Below are positions 54,195 through 63,020 of a stretch of DNA of 64,000 bases, in pieces. Made by a program: the position numbers and the translations under genes. How positions within the stretch are numbered: position 1 is the stretch's first letter; the number at the start of each line of letters is the position of its first letter. The notes under the pieces are model-generated. The model was not told the DNA's origin, did not search any database, and saw nothing but the letters and a program-made list of their open reading frames with translations. The stretch lies in assembly GCF_002272075.1 (NCBI RefSeq), contig NZ_NPBJ01000004.1, forward strand, positions 186,001 through 250,000. The letters run 5' to 3'. The stretch comes from Terribacillus saccharophilus (GTDB lineage Bacteria > Bacillota > Bacilli > Bacillales > Amphibacillaceae).

Positions 54195-54956
54195 TTAGTT
54201 CACAGCTTGGAACTCCATGTTTTGTTTTTCAAAATAACTTTTTGTGACAGAATCGATCCCTGTATCTGTGTAGACCTTTGAAATACGCCCAAGATCAGTG
54301 ATCGTTGCAAAAGCACGCTTTCCGAATTTACTTGAATCAGCGAGCAAAATTGTCTGGCCTGCTATCTCGATCATCTGTTTCTTTACAATAGCCTGCTGTT
54401 CATTCGAATCACTCAAGCCGTGTTCGAGATGTACGCTTTTACAAGAAAGGAAGGTTTTATCCACATAATAAGTCGTTAATGACCTCTCCGTCAGTGGACC
54501 GACGAAGGATAAAGATTTTGATAGCAGCTGTCCGCCGAGCGAAGTGACTCGTATTTGATCCTTCGTACTGCAGGCGAGCGCCACCTTGATGCTGTTCGTA
54601 ATGATCGTCAGCGGCATGTTTGGTAATTCCTTCGCCATATACCATGCTGTCGTACTGGCATCCAGAATAATCCGCTCCCCAGTCTGGATTTCTGAAACTG
54701 CTGCCTTGGCAATTGCCTGTTTCTCCTGCATTCGCATTACTTCACGCGCTTCATGGGCAATCTCAGTTGCCCCTTCCTCGATGCGAACTGCTCCGCCATG
54801 GCTGCGATGCAGCAGCTGTTCCTTTTCCAGCTTCTCAAGGTCACGGCGTATCGTTTCCTCCGTCACATGAAAGAGAGAGCTGAGTTCGGTAACCCGGACA
54901 CTGGCCCGCTCGTTAACCAGTTCTACAATCTTCCTCTGTCTTTCTACAACTAACAT
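54195..54956 (-). CDS. DeoR-family regulator of rhamnose genes
   Basis: A 253-residue DeoR repressor. The N-terminal HTH is RQRKIVELVNERASVRVTELSSLFHVTEETIRRDLEKLE, ending with the family signature HRSHGGAV. The C-terminal isomerase-like effector domain (ILDASTTAWYMAKEL; LSFVGPLTERSL) binds a phosphorylated sugar. The ATG at 54956 follows AGGAAAAGG; upstream frames are discarded. It is the last gene of the rha catabolic run, 53 bases after rhaA, so it would autoregulate with it. The phased A/T repeats before rhaEW and the MFS gene are candidate operators. Confidence 0.85.
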   Translation of the reverse strand: MLVVERQRKIVELVNERASVRVTELSSLFHVTEETIRRDLEKLEKEQLLHRSHGGAVRIEEGATEIAHEAREVMRMQEKQAIAKAAVSEIQTGERIILDASTTAWYMAKELPNMPLTIITNSIKVALACSTKDQIRVTSLGGQLLSKSLSFVGPLTERSLTTYYVDKTFLSCKSVHLEHGLSDSNEQQAIVKKQMIEIAGQTILLADSSKFGKRAFATITDLGRISKVYTDTGIDSVTKSYFEKQNMEFQAVN

Positions 54957-55009
54957 CCCTTTTCCTGCCTTTTTCACGTTTTGATTATAGTGTAGCATAA
55001 TATAACGCG

Positions 55010-56263
55010 TTACCGATGAGCCATTTCGTTTCTTTCATACTCCTGGACATGCTGGAGCCAAGCTGTACCGCGCGGAACTTGCATCTCTTGACAGAAATAA
55101 TCCCACACTGCGCCGAATGGATAACTCTTCATCTCTTCCATCAGCATGAGTCTTTCAGTGAATTGTCCCTTTTCTTGATATTCTTTCAGCTCTGCATGCG
55201 GTGTCAGCAAAGCGTAAAGAAGAGCCTTCTGCATATTGCGGGTACCGATTACCCAAGCAGCAACACGATTGATGCTTGCATCAAAGAAATCAAGTCCGAT
55301 GCGGATTTTATCAAGCGTGTCATTACGGACAAGCTCATGTGCAATTTCCTTCAGCTCGTCATCAAATGTCACCACATGATCACTGTCCCAGCGAACCGGC
55401 CGTGATACATGCAATGCAATCTTATCTGTAAATGGAAGCGTGCCGCTGAGTTTGTTCGAAACCATCTCCGTTGGATGATAATGCCCAGTATCCATCAGCA
55501 AGTGCTTGCCGCGAGTTAAAGCATATCCCATGTAAAATTCGTGAGAGCCGACAACATAAGACTCAGAACCGATTCCAAACAGCTTGCTTTCCACAGCATC
55601 AATATTGTATTTTTCATCAATTTCAACCGCAAAGATTTGGTCGAGTGAGCGCTTCAGGCGTTCTCTCGGTGTCAGACGATCACTTGGTACGTCCTTGTAG
55701 CCATCGGGTATCCAAATATTTGTCAGGCTCGCTGTACCAAGTTCTTTTCCAAAATATTCCCCAATCCGTCGTGAAGCGATGCAGTGCTCGATCCAGAATT
55801 GACGTATTTCCTCATCTGGATGTGCAAGAGTTAATCCATCGGCAGCTTTACCATGGGAAAAGATAGTCGGATTGAAATCAAGTCCTAGATCATGCTGTTT
55901 GGCCCACTCCACCCAATTACGGAAATGTTCTGGCTTGATTTCATTACGCTCCACATGCTGACCGTCAGTCTCTGCGTAAATAGCGTGCAAGTTGATACGA
56001 TGTTTGCCTGGAATGAGACGCAATGCCATCTCAAGGTCTGCGCGCAGTTCTTCCGGGGTTGTCGCTTTACCAGGATAGTTACCTGTCACATCAATTCCAC
56101 CTGACAGCTCATTCTGCTGCACTTCGAAACCGCCGATATCATCTCCTTGCCAGCAATGGATACTTATTGGTACCGTTTTCAATTTATCCAATGCCGCTTC
56201 AACATCGACTCCTAATCCCTCGTACATCGCTTTAGCTAGTTCATACGCTTTGATCACTGTCAT
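55010..56263 (-). CDS. rhaA: L-rhamnose isomerase
   Basis: A 417-residue metal-dependent isomerase converting L-rhamnose to L-rhamnulose. [14 protein letters not shown] near the start, [46 protein letters not shown] and [19 protein letters not shown] (metal-binding His/Asp) are family signatures. Length normal. GGAGGAAAG precedes the ATG. It is 12 bases after rhaM. Confidence 0.97.
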   Translation of the reverse strand: MTVIKAYELAKAMYEGLGVDVEAALDKLKTVPISIHCWQGDDIGGFEVQQNELSGGIDVTGNYPGKATTPEELRADLEMALRLIPGKHRINLHAIYAETDGQHVERNEIKPEHFRNWVEWAKQHDLGLDFNPTIFSHGKAADGLTLAHPDEEIRQFWIEHCIASRRIGEYFGKELGTASLTNIWIPDGYKDVPSDRLTPRERLKRSLDQIFAVEIDEKYNIDAVESKLFGIGSESYVVGSHEFYMGYALTRGKHLLMDTGHYHPTEMVSNKLSGTLPFTDKIALHVSRPVRWDSDHVVTFDDELKEIAHELVRNDTLDKIRIGLDFFDASINRVAAWVIGTRNMQKALLYALLTPHAELKEYQEKGQFTERLMLMEEMKSYPFGAVWDYFCQEMQVPRGTAWLQHVQEYERNEMAHR

Positions 56264-56275
56264 ATGCTTTCCTCC

Positions 56276-56590
56276 TCAATTTAAATGGAATACTTCTTTC
56301 ACCGTTTCACTGACCGGACTATGATCAGGATTTGTCTGCATAATATCTTGCATATATGCCCACCATCGCTGGCACACTTCCGTTTCAGCTATACGAGCAT
56401 GCTTTTCTTCTGATTCAGCCTCCAAATAAGCAAATAACATAGCAGTCGGTTCATGCAGAAAGATACTATAGTTGCTGACTCCATGCTCCTTCAAAACTTC
56501 CTCCATCTCTGGCCAAAGCTGATCATGGCGTTGTTTGTATTCGTCGAATTTATCCTGATAAACATACATGACACTAGCTTTACGAATCAT
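56276..56590 (-). CDS. rhaM: L-rhamnose mutarotase
   Basis: A 104-residue ferredoxin-like-fold enzyme interconverting alpha and beta rhamnose. RHDQLWPEMEEVLKEHGVSNYSIFLHEPTAMLFAYLE and the C-terminal CQRWWAYMQDIM carry the catalytic His and tryptophans. It overlaps the end of rhaB by 11 bases. AGGAGGAC precedes the ATG. Confidence 0.95.
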   Translation of the reverse strand: MIRKASVMYVYQDKFDEYKQRHDQLWPEMEEVLKEHGVSNYSIFLHEPTAMLFAYLEAESEEKHARIAETEVCQRWWAYMQDIMQTNPDHSPVSETVKEVFHLN

Positions 56591-58019
56591 GGACTGTCCT
56601 CCTATTTTTCTCTATTGTATCTTGACTGGCTGGGGTGAAAATCTCGACAGGGAACGATTTACGGATAAGCTGTCTGCCGGCATCCAAGGAATCAAGCTCT
56701 CCTGCAGCTATCATTTGTACAATCATATTTCCGAGAGCTGTCGCTTCTGTAGGACCAGCAACTATGTGTAACCCACTGTAATCTGCTGTCAGCTGATTTA
56801 GAACGGCATTCTGCGACCCGCCGCCGACAATATGCAAGGTTTGGATGCTCTCTCCTGTCAATGCTTCCAATTCTTTCAAAGCTTCGCTGTAAGCAATAGC
56901 CAGATTATGAAATACCGTCAGACTAAGCTCCCCAATACTAGTAGGTACATATTGATCTGTTTCTCGGCAATAGTCCTGGAGTTCTTCAATCATATTGTCC
57001 GGCTTTAAAAATCTGGCATCATTCAAGTTGACCGAAGCTACTTGTTTTAGGTCAGTCTGCTTTGCTGCTTCAACCATCTCACTAAAATTATAATCAACAT
57101 GATATACTCTTCTGATTTCCTGGATAACCCACATACCGATAATATTTTTTAAGTAACGATATGTGTTGTTGATGCCCCATTCATTGGTGAAATTCTTTTC
57201 TAAACTGCTGTTCTCAAGAATGGGCTGTTTTCGCTCCGTCCCTATCAGAGACCAGGTGCCGCTGCTAAGATATGCCCACTCTTCCCCACTCGCAGGCACA
57301 CCGGCAATTGCAGAAGCTGTATCATGAGATCCGACCGCAATAACAGTACAAACGGGCAGATCATACTGTTTATTTAGTAACTCGTGTAGTTCCCCAATAA
57401 TTGTTCCAGCTTCGATCAGTGGAGCAAACTGCTCCGAATGGAATCCTGTTAAAGCAAGCAGGTCCGCGTTAAAATCCTTGGTGTGTGGATCTAATAACTG
57501 CATCGTAGAAGCATTGGTCGCTTCCATTACTTTTTTCCCGGTAAGTCTATAGTGCAGATAATCCGGGACAAGCAATATCGTATCCGTTTTTTGAATCAGC
57601 TCCTCACTTTCTGTGAAGAGCTGATAAATTGTATTGAACGACTGATACTGGATACCTGTTTTTCGGTAAATTTCACTTTTCGATACCTTTTCCCACACTT
57701 GTTCCATCACACCATCTGTCCTGGAATCGCGGTAAGCGATCACATCACGCAGCCGCTCACCATCCTTCCCAAGTAACACGTAGTCCACTGCCCACGTGTC
57801 GATTCCGAGTGTACATTTTGTGATGCCCTGCTGCTTGGCAATTTCCAAGCCTCGCAATATTTGCTCTTCCAAATGATCAATATCCCAGCAATGGTGGTCT
57901 CCTTGTTTCTGGTATCCATTCGCAAAACGGTGGATCTCCTGTATGACAAGCTTCCCATCTTTCAGTTCACCAGAAACGAGACGGCCACTTGACGCTCCGA
58001 TATCTACCGCAATATGCAT
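56580..58019 (-). CDS. rhaB: L-rhamnulokinase
   Basis: A 479-residue FGGY-family sugar kinase. HIAVDIGASSGRLVSGEL is the first phosphate motif, TCLGIDTWAVDYVLL lies in the sugar-binding region and VGSHDTASAIAG / LHIVGGGSQNAVLNQLTAD are the ATP-binding elements. It phosphorylates L-rhamnulose to L-rhamnulose-1-phosphate. It lies 11 bases after rhaEW. Confidence 0.96.
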   Translation of the reverse strand: MHIAVDIGASSGRLVSGELKDGKLVIQEIHRFANGYQKQGDHHCWDIDHLEEQILRGLEIAKQQGITKCTLGIDTWAVDYVLLGKDGERLRDVIAYRDSRTDGVMEQVWEKVSKSEIYRKTGIQYQSFNTIYQLFTESEELIQKTDTILLVPDYLHYRLTGKKVMEATNASTMQLLDPHTKDFNADLLALTGFHSEQFAPLIEAGTIIGELHELLNKQYDLPVCTVIAVGSHDTASAIAGVPASGEEWAYLSSGTWSLIGTERKQPILENSSLEKNFTNEWGINNTYRYLKNIIGMWVIQEIRRVYHVDYNFSEMVEAAKQTDLKQVASVNLNDARFLKPDNMIEELQDYCRETDQYVPTSIGELSLTVFHNLAIAYSEALKELEALTGESIQTLHIVGGGSQNAVLNQLTADYSGLHIVAGPTEATALGNMIVQMIAAGELDSLDAGRQLIRKSFPVEIFTPASQDTIEKNRRTVHDS

Positions 58020-58030
58020 GTGATATCCCC

Positions 58031-60097
58031 CTATCTAGTGAAGGCAGCCGGTACGCCGCCATCCACTGTTATCATGCAGCCAGTTGTCTTGAGTGCTGCA
58101 TCTGAGGCAAAGAAAGCAATGGATTCTGCGATATCACTTGGATAGATATTGACACCAAGTGTCGTCCGTTTGCGATAATGCTCCTCCAGTTCATCTGGCG
58201 AAATGTTATAAGCGGCAGCACGCTCCTCACGCCATTTGGAGCCCCAGATTGCTGACCCTTGCAGCACAGCATCAGGCAGGACACCGTTCACTCGGATGCC
58301 ATAGCTGCCGCCTTCTGCAGCAATACATCTAGCCAAATGCATCTCCATCGCCTTCACTGCACTATAAGCCGCTGCATTCTTACCGGCATAAACGCTGTTT
58401 TTTGATCCGACAAATACCATGCTTCCACCAATGCCTTGCTGCTTCATCAAACGGAATGCTTCACGGGCTACAAGGAAATAACCTGTGCCTAAAACATCCA
58501 TATTAAGCTGCCATTCTTTTAATGTTGTTTCATCAAATGGACTGCTCGTAGCAAGCCCTGCGTTATTGATGATATGATCTACTCCGCCAAACTGTCGGAC
58601 TGCTTTCTCAAAGGCTTCAGCGATAGCACTTTCATCCGTTACATCCATTTTGACAGCTATCGCACGTCCTGCCCCGTACGTTTCGTTTAGCTCCTGTGCA
58701 ACCTTTTCTGCCCCTTCAAGATTGATATCGGTCACAACTGCATGAGCTCCGCCTTCCAGGAAGACGCGCAATGTTGCACTGCCAATACCGCCAGCTCCGC
58801 CTGTGACGAGAACGACAGAACGGCTGAACCTTGCTTCGGGTGGTGCCAAGGAAAGCTTATACAGCTCAAGTGGCCAATATTCCACTGCAAATGATTCCGA
58901 TTCGGACAAGGAAACAAAGTCACCGAGTGCTGTTGCTCCCTTCATCACTGCAATTGCACGATGATACAAAGCAGCACTGATATCAGCAGCTTTTTTGTCT
59001 TTTCCAGTCGTCACCATACCTACACCAGGGATGAGTACTACTCTAGGCACTGGTTCGAACATCACATCTCCCTCAGACGCAAGGCGACTGAAATAATCTT
59101 CGTAATCTTTAGCGAAGTTTTGGATACCTTCTTCTACTTTTAGAAGCAGATCATCAGCATTGTCAGCAGACGGATCGAATGCGATGTACAAAGGCGTACG
59201 CTTTGTATGTACAAGATGATCCGGGCACGCAGCACCTACCTGACTCAACAGCTGCGCTTGTTCACTGTTTACGAATTCCAGCACATCTACGCTGTCATCG
59301 AAGCTTAGAATCATTTTCTTTTCTCCGCTCACTGCGCCTCTGATGGCTGGCATCACTTTCGTAATAAGCTGATTTCGTTTGTCCTTATCCAAAACTGAAA
59401 ATTTCTCTCCACTGAAAGCTTTCGTTTCTGACTGCTTTTGAGAAATATAGCTTTCTGCTTCATTAATGACAGCAATCGTACGATCATAGCTTTCTTTCGC
59501 TGTCTCCCCCCACACGACCAGGCCATGCTTCTCCATCAGCACAAGTTCCGCCTGCGGATTTGCAGCTACTGCCTCTGCAATCATTTTAGATAAAGTGAAT
59601 CCAGGACGGATATAAGGCACCCAGACGAATCGCTCACCGAAGATCTCTTTAGCGATTTCCTGTCCATTGTCTGCGCAGCACAGACTGATAATGCTGTCAG
59701 GATGTGAATGGTCAACGTGTTTATATGGAAGAAACGCATGCAACAGTGTTTCAATAGAAGCACGCGGATGACTTGCATCAATCATGCATTGACTCAAGTA
59801 TGAAACCATCTCCTCATCTGACATAGAATCACGTTCAATCAATGGGCGAATATCCTCCATACGCAAACCGGTGAAGTTATGCGCTCCCATTGTTGCCAAA
59901 TCAGATCCGCTGCCTTTGACATACATAACTTCTACCGGGCGTCCGCGGAAGTCCTCAACCGTAGTTTTCATAGATGTATTTCCGCCACCCCAGTTACAAA
60001 CAGAACGGTCACTTCCAATCAAATTAGACCGGTAAACTAGCTCCCCTAATCCTTCATAGTGATTTGCATTCGATTCATTCCATTTATTCTGTACCAA
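58031..60097 (-). CDS. rhaEW: Bifunctional rhamnulose-1-phosphate aldolase / lactaldehyde dehydrogenase (RhaEW, YuxG-like)
   Basis: A 688-residue fusion. The N-terminal part is a class II aldolase (GGGNTSMKTT; ligands in VDHSHPDSIISLCC; EKHGLVVWG) cleaving rhamnulose-1-phosphate to DHAP and L-lactaldehyde. The C-terminal part from ~residue 425 is an SDR (VTGGAGGIGSAT; NNAG; YSAVK) oxidising L-lactaldehyde to lactate. This is the RhaEW/YuxG type. I placed the start at TTG 60097, with AAAGGAG eight bases before; GTG 60106 overlaps that site. It leads the catabolic operon rhaEW-rhaB-rhaM-rhaA-DeoR. A -10 TATAAT (60147-60152), a cre-like site and phased repeats lie upstream. Confidence 0.92.
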   Translation of the reverse strand: MVQNKWNESNANHYEGLGELVYRSNLIGSDRSVCNWGGGNTSMKTTVEDFRGRPVEVMYVKGSGSDLATMGAHNFTGLRMEDIRPLIERDSMSDEEMVSYLSQCMIDASHPRASIETLLHAFLPYKHVDHSHPDSIISLCCADNGQEIAKEIFGERFVWVPYIRPGFTLSKMIAEAVAANPQAELVLMEKHGLVVWGETAKESYDRTIAVINEAESYISQKQSETKAFSGEKFSVLDKDKRNQLITKVMPAIRGAVSGEKKMILSFDDSVDVLEFVNSEQAQLLSQVGAACPDHLVHTKRTPLYIAFDPSADNADDLLLKVEEGIQNFAKDYEDYFSRLASEGDVMFEPVPRVVLIPGVGMVTTGKDKKAADISAALYHRAIAVMKGATALGDFVSLSESESFAVEYWPLELYKLSLAPPEARFSRSVVLVTGGAGGIGSATLRVFLEGGAHAVVTDINLEGAEKVAQELNETYGAGRAIAVKMDVTDESAIAEAFEKAVRQFGGVDHIINNAGLATSSPFDETTLKEWQLNMDVLGTGYFLVAREAFRLMKQQGIGGSMVFVGSKNSVYAGKNAAAYSAVKAMEMHLARCIAAEGGSYGIRVNGVLPDAVLQGSAIWGSKWREERAAAYNISPDELEEHYRKRTTLGVNIYPSDIAESIAFFASDAALKTTGCMITVDGGVPAAFTR

Positions 60098-60120
60098 TTC
60101 TACCACTCCTTTTGCATTTG

Positions 60121-60134
60121 ATGAAGCGCTTTCA
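60121..60134. promoter_or_regulatory. cre-like site before rhaEW
   Basis: ATGAAGCGCTTTCA contains the cre core AAGCGCTTTCA but differs from consensus at the first three positions (11 of 14). It lies just after the rhaEW -10, where CcpA would block initiation. Confidence 0.5.
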
Positions 60135-60169
60135 ATTCATGAACTCATTATACATTAGATACAAGCAAA

Positions 60170-60210
60170 TTTGTGTATTTATCTTTATTTTTATTTGTTT
60201 ATTTTTGTTT
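60170..60210 (-). promoter_or_regulatory. Helically phased AAAYAAA repeats upstream of rhaEW
   Basis: Read on the minus strand, four adjacent ten-base units each begin AAACAAA, AAACAAA, AAATAAA or AAATACA, so the motif recurs once per helical turn upstream of the -10. The same kind of array precedes the MFS gene. Candidate binding site for the DeoR-family regulator or an A-tract bend. Confidence 0.6.
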
Positions 60211-60212
60211 TG

Positions 60213-61508
60213 TTAATTTCTCGCCTGACGCTGTCTTTCTTCTGCTCTTCCATATCGATCCTCCTGGATTTCCTCCAATGACTTCCCTCTTGTTTCTGGT
60301 GCCATGATCAAACCAATAACCGCCGCGATAACGAGGAATCCAATCATGATCATACCTGCCGACTGAAATCCGAGTGAAGTTATCATCAAAGGTACAACAA
60401 GCGAAATCAATCCGACCGCTATTCTCGCCAAGGCAAAGATAAAACCTTGCGCTTTTGCCCGGTAACGCGTATGGAACAGTTCTCCAGCCCAAAGCCCATA
60501 AAATGCTTGGGCCCCGAATCCAGCAGCAATCCCCCAAAGGACGACAAATGTGATCAGCTCGAACATTCCCATTCCGCCAAACGTAAGAACAAGCCAAGCA
60601 GCGATTCCCATACCCGCACCTACTCCATAAAGAAGCTTACGATTTACCCGGTCACCGAGCTTAATGAAGACAAAATAAGTAGCTGCCACAGTTAATGTCC
60701 AAAGGAAGCCTTGCAGCAAGTTTGCCTGAGATGCAGATAATCCGCCGACCGTTTCGTAAATATAAGGCATGAAATAGCCCATAACACCTGCAACAAGATT
60801 CCAAAACACATAAATGCCAACAAGCAGAACAATCGCTTTTAGATTGGCTTTAACAGTAAACAACTGCTTCCAAGATACATCTTGTTTCCCAACTTCTCTT
60901 TGGCTTTTTTCTTTTTCTTTCTCTTCCGTCCATATTGTTGACTCATTGATCTGCTGCTGCATGATCCACGTGATAAGAGCCACGACAAAGAGCTGAGCAA
61001 AGATGATTCGGCTGCCAAGCAAACCTAAAGGAGCCAATAAAACTGATAGAAACAGCGTAATTGCCGGTCCGATCGACCAAGCAAACTGCCCCCATCCGAC
61101 TCGTGCTGCCCTCTCCCCCTTGGGCGCTTCTTCCGCTATGTAAGTCCAAGCAGCTGGTATTGCCGCTCCGACAGCGATTCCAGTTACCACATAACCGACA
61201 AGCAGCATCGGGAAATTGAACGAAAACATGATTAGTAAAATCCCTAGCATGTACACAAGCAGATCATACTTATAAATGAATTTTCTGCCGAACTTGTCCA
61301 CCAGGATGCCACCAAGAAAAGCTCCAATCGCCGACCCGAAGCCATTGGCACTCAATGCACCGAGAAGTCCAAGCTTCGCATCATTCAAATTCAGGTACTC
61401 CATCCACAAAGTCAATCCGCCAGCTCCGGCAACAATCGAACCTGCCTCCAAGTAGTTGGACATTGCAACGGTAATTGTAGCTTTTAAACTTCCTTCTTTT
61501 GCTGCCAC
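60213..61508 (-). CDS. MFS sugar permease, probable rhamnose transporter
   Basis: A 431-residue major-facilitator protein with 12 expected helices. Sugar-porter motifs are GGILVDKFGRK (loop 2-3), AWTYIAEEAPKGERA and the C-terminal PETRGKSLEEIQ. The start is GTG at 61508, with AGGAGGGG seven bases before. It is the gene just upstream of rhaEW with its own promoter (TATAAT, 61575-61580), cre-like site and phased repeats, so it is probably co-regulated with rhamnose catabolism. Substrate is inferred from context only. Confidence 0.83.
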   Translation of the reverse strand: MAAKEGSLKATITVAMSNYLEAGSIVAGAGGLTLWMEYLNLNDAKLGLLGALSANGFGSAIGAFLGGILVDKFGRKFIYKYDLLVYMLGILLIMFSFNFPMLLVGYVVTGIAVGAAIPAAWTYIAEEAPKGERAARVGWGQFAWSIGPAITLFLSVLLAPLGLLGSRIIFAQLFVVALITWIMQQQINESTIWTEEKEKEKSQREVGKQDVSWKQLFTVKANLKAIVLLVGIYVFWNLVAGVMGYFMPYIYETVGGLSASQANLLQGFLWTLTVAATYFVFIKLGDRVNRKLLYGVGAGMGIAAWLVLTFGGMGMFELITFVVLWGIAAGFGAQAFYGLWAGELFHTRYRAKAQGFIFALARIAVGLISLVVPLMITSLGFQSAGMIMIGFLVIAAVIGLIMAPETRGKSLEEIQEDRYGRAEERQRQARN

Positions 61509-61543
61509 TATGCTTCCCCTCCTATGTATTACAGCAGTTATTA

Positions 61544-61557
61544 ATAAAGCGCTTACA
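61544..61557. promoter_or_regulatory. cre-like site before the MFS gene
   Basis: ATAAAGCGCTTACA: 12 of 14 positions fit the cre consensus, in the untranslated leader 18 bases after the -10. Confidence 0.55.
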
Positions 61558-61586
61558 TAACGTTTTACGATTGAATTATACACTAG

Positions 61587-61630
61587 ATTGTTTTGTTTGT
61601 CTTTATTTGTCTTTATTTACTTTGTTTTAT
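61587..61630 (-). promoter_or_regulatory. Phased repeats upstream of the MFS gene
   Basis: On the minus strand the ten-base unit AAATAAAGAC occurs twice in direct succession, preceded by AAACAAAGT and followed by AAACAAAACA. The array ends seven bases before the -10. It mirrors the array in front of rhaEW. Confidence 0.65.
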
Positions 61631-61704
61631 TGTGGAAATAGGAATTATTACTCAAAAAACACTAAATAGTTTACATAATTATATTATGATAAACTATGGC
61701 ATAT

Positions 61705-61743
61705 AAAAAAGCTTGCATTATCGACTACTGATAATACAAGCTT
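61705..61743 (-). terminator. Terminator of the DMT transporter gene
   Basis: On the minus strand AAGCTTGTATTATC pairs with GATAATGCAAGCTT (one mismatch), loop of seven, followed by TTTTTAT. Confidence 0.85.
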
Positions 61744-61799
61744 AAAATATTGCTATTAAAGTGCGGTCCCTAAGCATTCGTTTTATTATTTACCTTGAA

Positions 61800-62732
61800 T
61801 TAAAACATTCTAATCAAGAATACTCCTGCCAAGATCATAACAAGACCCACTATCTGTATAAAATCAATTTGAGTTTTATAAGACCCCATCAATCCTAAGC
61901 GCTGGATCAGCAGACTTCCTGCAATCTGTCCAAATAAGACTAAGACAACTGTTTGTCCTGTCCCTACTTGGCCAACTAAATAAATGTTGATTAACACGTA
62001 TGCTGCTCCTAAGAATCCACCTAACCAAACCCACCATGCCGCTTTTTGTTTTATGGGATTTCTTACACCGGCAAAAGTGCGTTCTTTTAAGGCAACTACA
62101 ACAATCAATGTAAGTGCGCCGATGAAAAAGGAGACAAAAGCGGCTTGTATGGAAGAATGTAGAACAATTCCTAGCTGACCATTAATCGCCACCTGTGTTG
62201 ACATCAGCATTCCTGATCCTATTCCAACTAAACGCCAAATCCACAGATTCAGATTTTTCTCATTCGATTTTTCCCGTCGTGATCTGACTTCTTGTATGGC
62301 AATAGCAAAAAACACGCCAATTATAACTAAAGCTATTCCTATTATTCGATACATATCAAATGGTTCCTTCATAGAATGGAACCATCCAAAATTATCAATC
62401 AGCATTCCCATGATGATTTGCCCTAAAATCGGCATGATGGCTGTTTGTACACTACCCAGTTTAGGGAATAACAAAATGTTGACAGTAAGAAAAATAACAC
62501 CGAGCACCCCTCCAAGCCAAATCCAAACCGGTTGTTGGGAGATGAATCCCCATGATATTCCAAGCGGCGAACCTGTTATCAAAGTTATGACGGCCAAAGA
62601 TAGAGCCCCAATCACGAATGAGATCATGGAAGCCAAATACGGTGAGATAACAAATTTTCTCAACTGTGAATTCACAGCAGTTTGAAATGACAATCCCGTA
62701 CCTATTAAAATTCCTATTAATGCAGTAAACAT
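61800..62732 (-). CDS. DMT-superfamily transporter with two YdcZ (DUF606) domains
   Basis: A 310-residue membrane protein with about ten helices formed by an internal duplication: the half starting TALIGILIGTGLSFQTAVNSQLRKF is repeated at LVGIGSGMLMSTQVAINGQLGIV, and each half has a G-x-W-x-W-x-GG motif (VWIWLGGVLG; WWVWLGGFLG). The family is DUF606/YdcZ; some members export small metabolites, but no substrate can be given. GAGGAG lies nine bases before the ATG. It has a consensus sigma-A promoter and a leader of ~110 bases. Confidence 0.85.
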   Translation of the reverse strand: MFTALIGILIGTGLSFQTAVNSQLRKFVISPYLASMISFVIGALSLAVITLITGSPLGISWGFISQQPVWIWLGGVLGVIFLTVNILLFPKLGSVQTAIMPILGQIIMGMLIDNFGWFHSMKEPFDMYRIIGIALVIIGVFFAIAIQEVRSRREKSNEKNLNLWIWRLVGIGSGMLMSTQVAINGQLGIVLHSSIQAAFVSFFIGALTLIVVVALKERTFAGVRNPIKQKAAWWVWLGGFLGAAYVLINIYLVGQVGTGQTVVLVLFGQIAGSLLIQRLGLMGSYKTQIDFIQIVGLVMILAGVFLIRMF

Positions 62733-62850
62733 AAGATATAACTCCTCAAGAAAATTATTTTATCACTGTTTTTGACAAAATAAGGAGGAGGTAATGAATT
62801 ATAGCAATCGTTTTTCGTATGTATCTTCCTCTCCCTGATGATAGTTCTAT

Positions 62851-62879
62851 TGTATACCCTTTAAGTGGCTGTTAGTCAA
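62851..62879 (-). promoter_or_regulatory. Sigma-A promoter of the DMT gene
   Basis: On the minus strand TTGACT (62874-62879), a 17-base spacer, TATACA (62851-62856). Confidence 0.75.
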
Positions 62880-62902
62880 CTGTTGCAGGCGTAATAATAA
62901 CA

Positions 62903-62949
62903 CAAAATAAAAACGCCTCCCTTATCGTCGATCGATAAACAGAAGCGTT
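62903..62949 (-). terminator. Terminator of spo0A
   Basis: On the minus strand AACGCTTC...TTATCG pairs with CGATAA...GAGGCGTT (internal mismatches), then TTTTATTTT. It lies ~70 bases after the spo0A stop. Confidence 0.75.
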
Positions 62950-63020
62950 AAAACCTTGAATTTATAGCTTAAGTATAACCGTTCTAGGGTTATTTATATA
63001 ACGATCAATCCATTTCAGCC

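Noticed and set aside
61709-61743. GATAAT-containing palindrome as a Fur box
   Set aside because: The arms are part of a long stem followed by a T-run on the minus strand, fitting a terminator; flanks do not fit the 19-bp Fur operator.
62794-62838. 14-codon plus-strand frame behind a very strong AAGGAGGAGGTA
   Set aside because: The sequence lies in the minus-strand leader of the DMT gene, where the same bases can pair with that gene's ribosome site; no gene follows in the plus direction.
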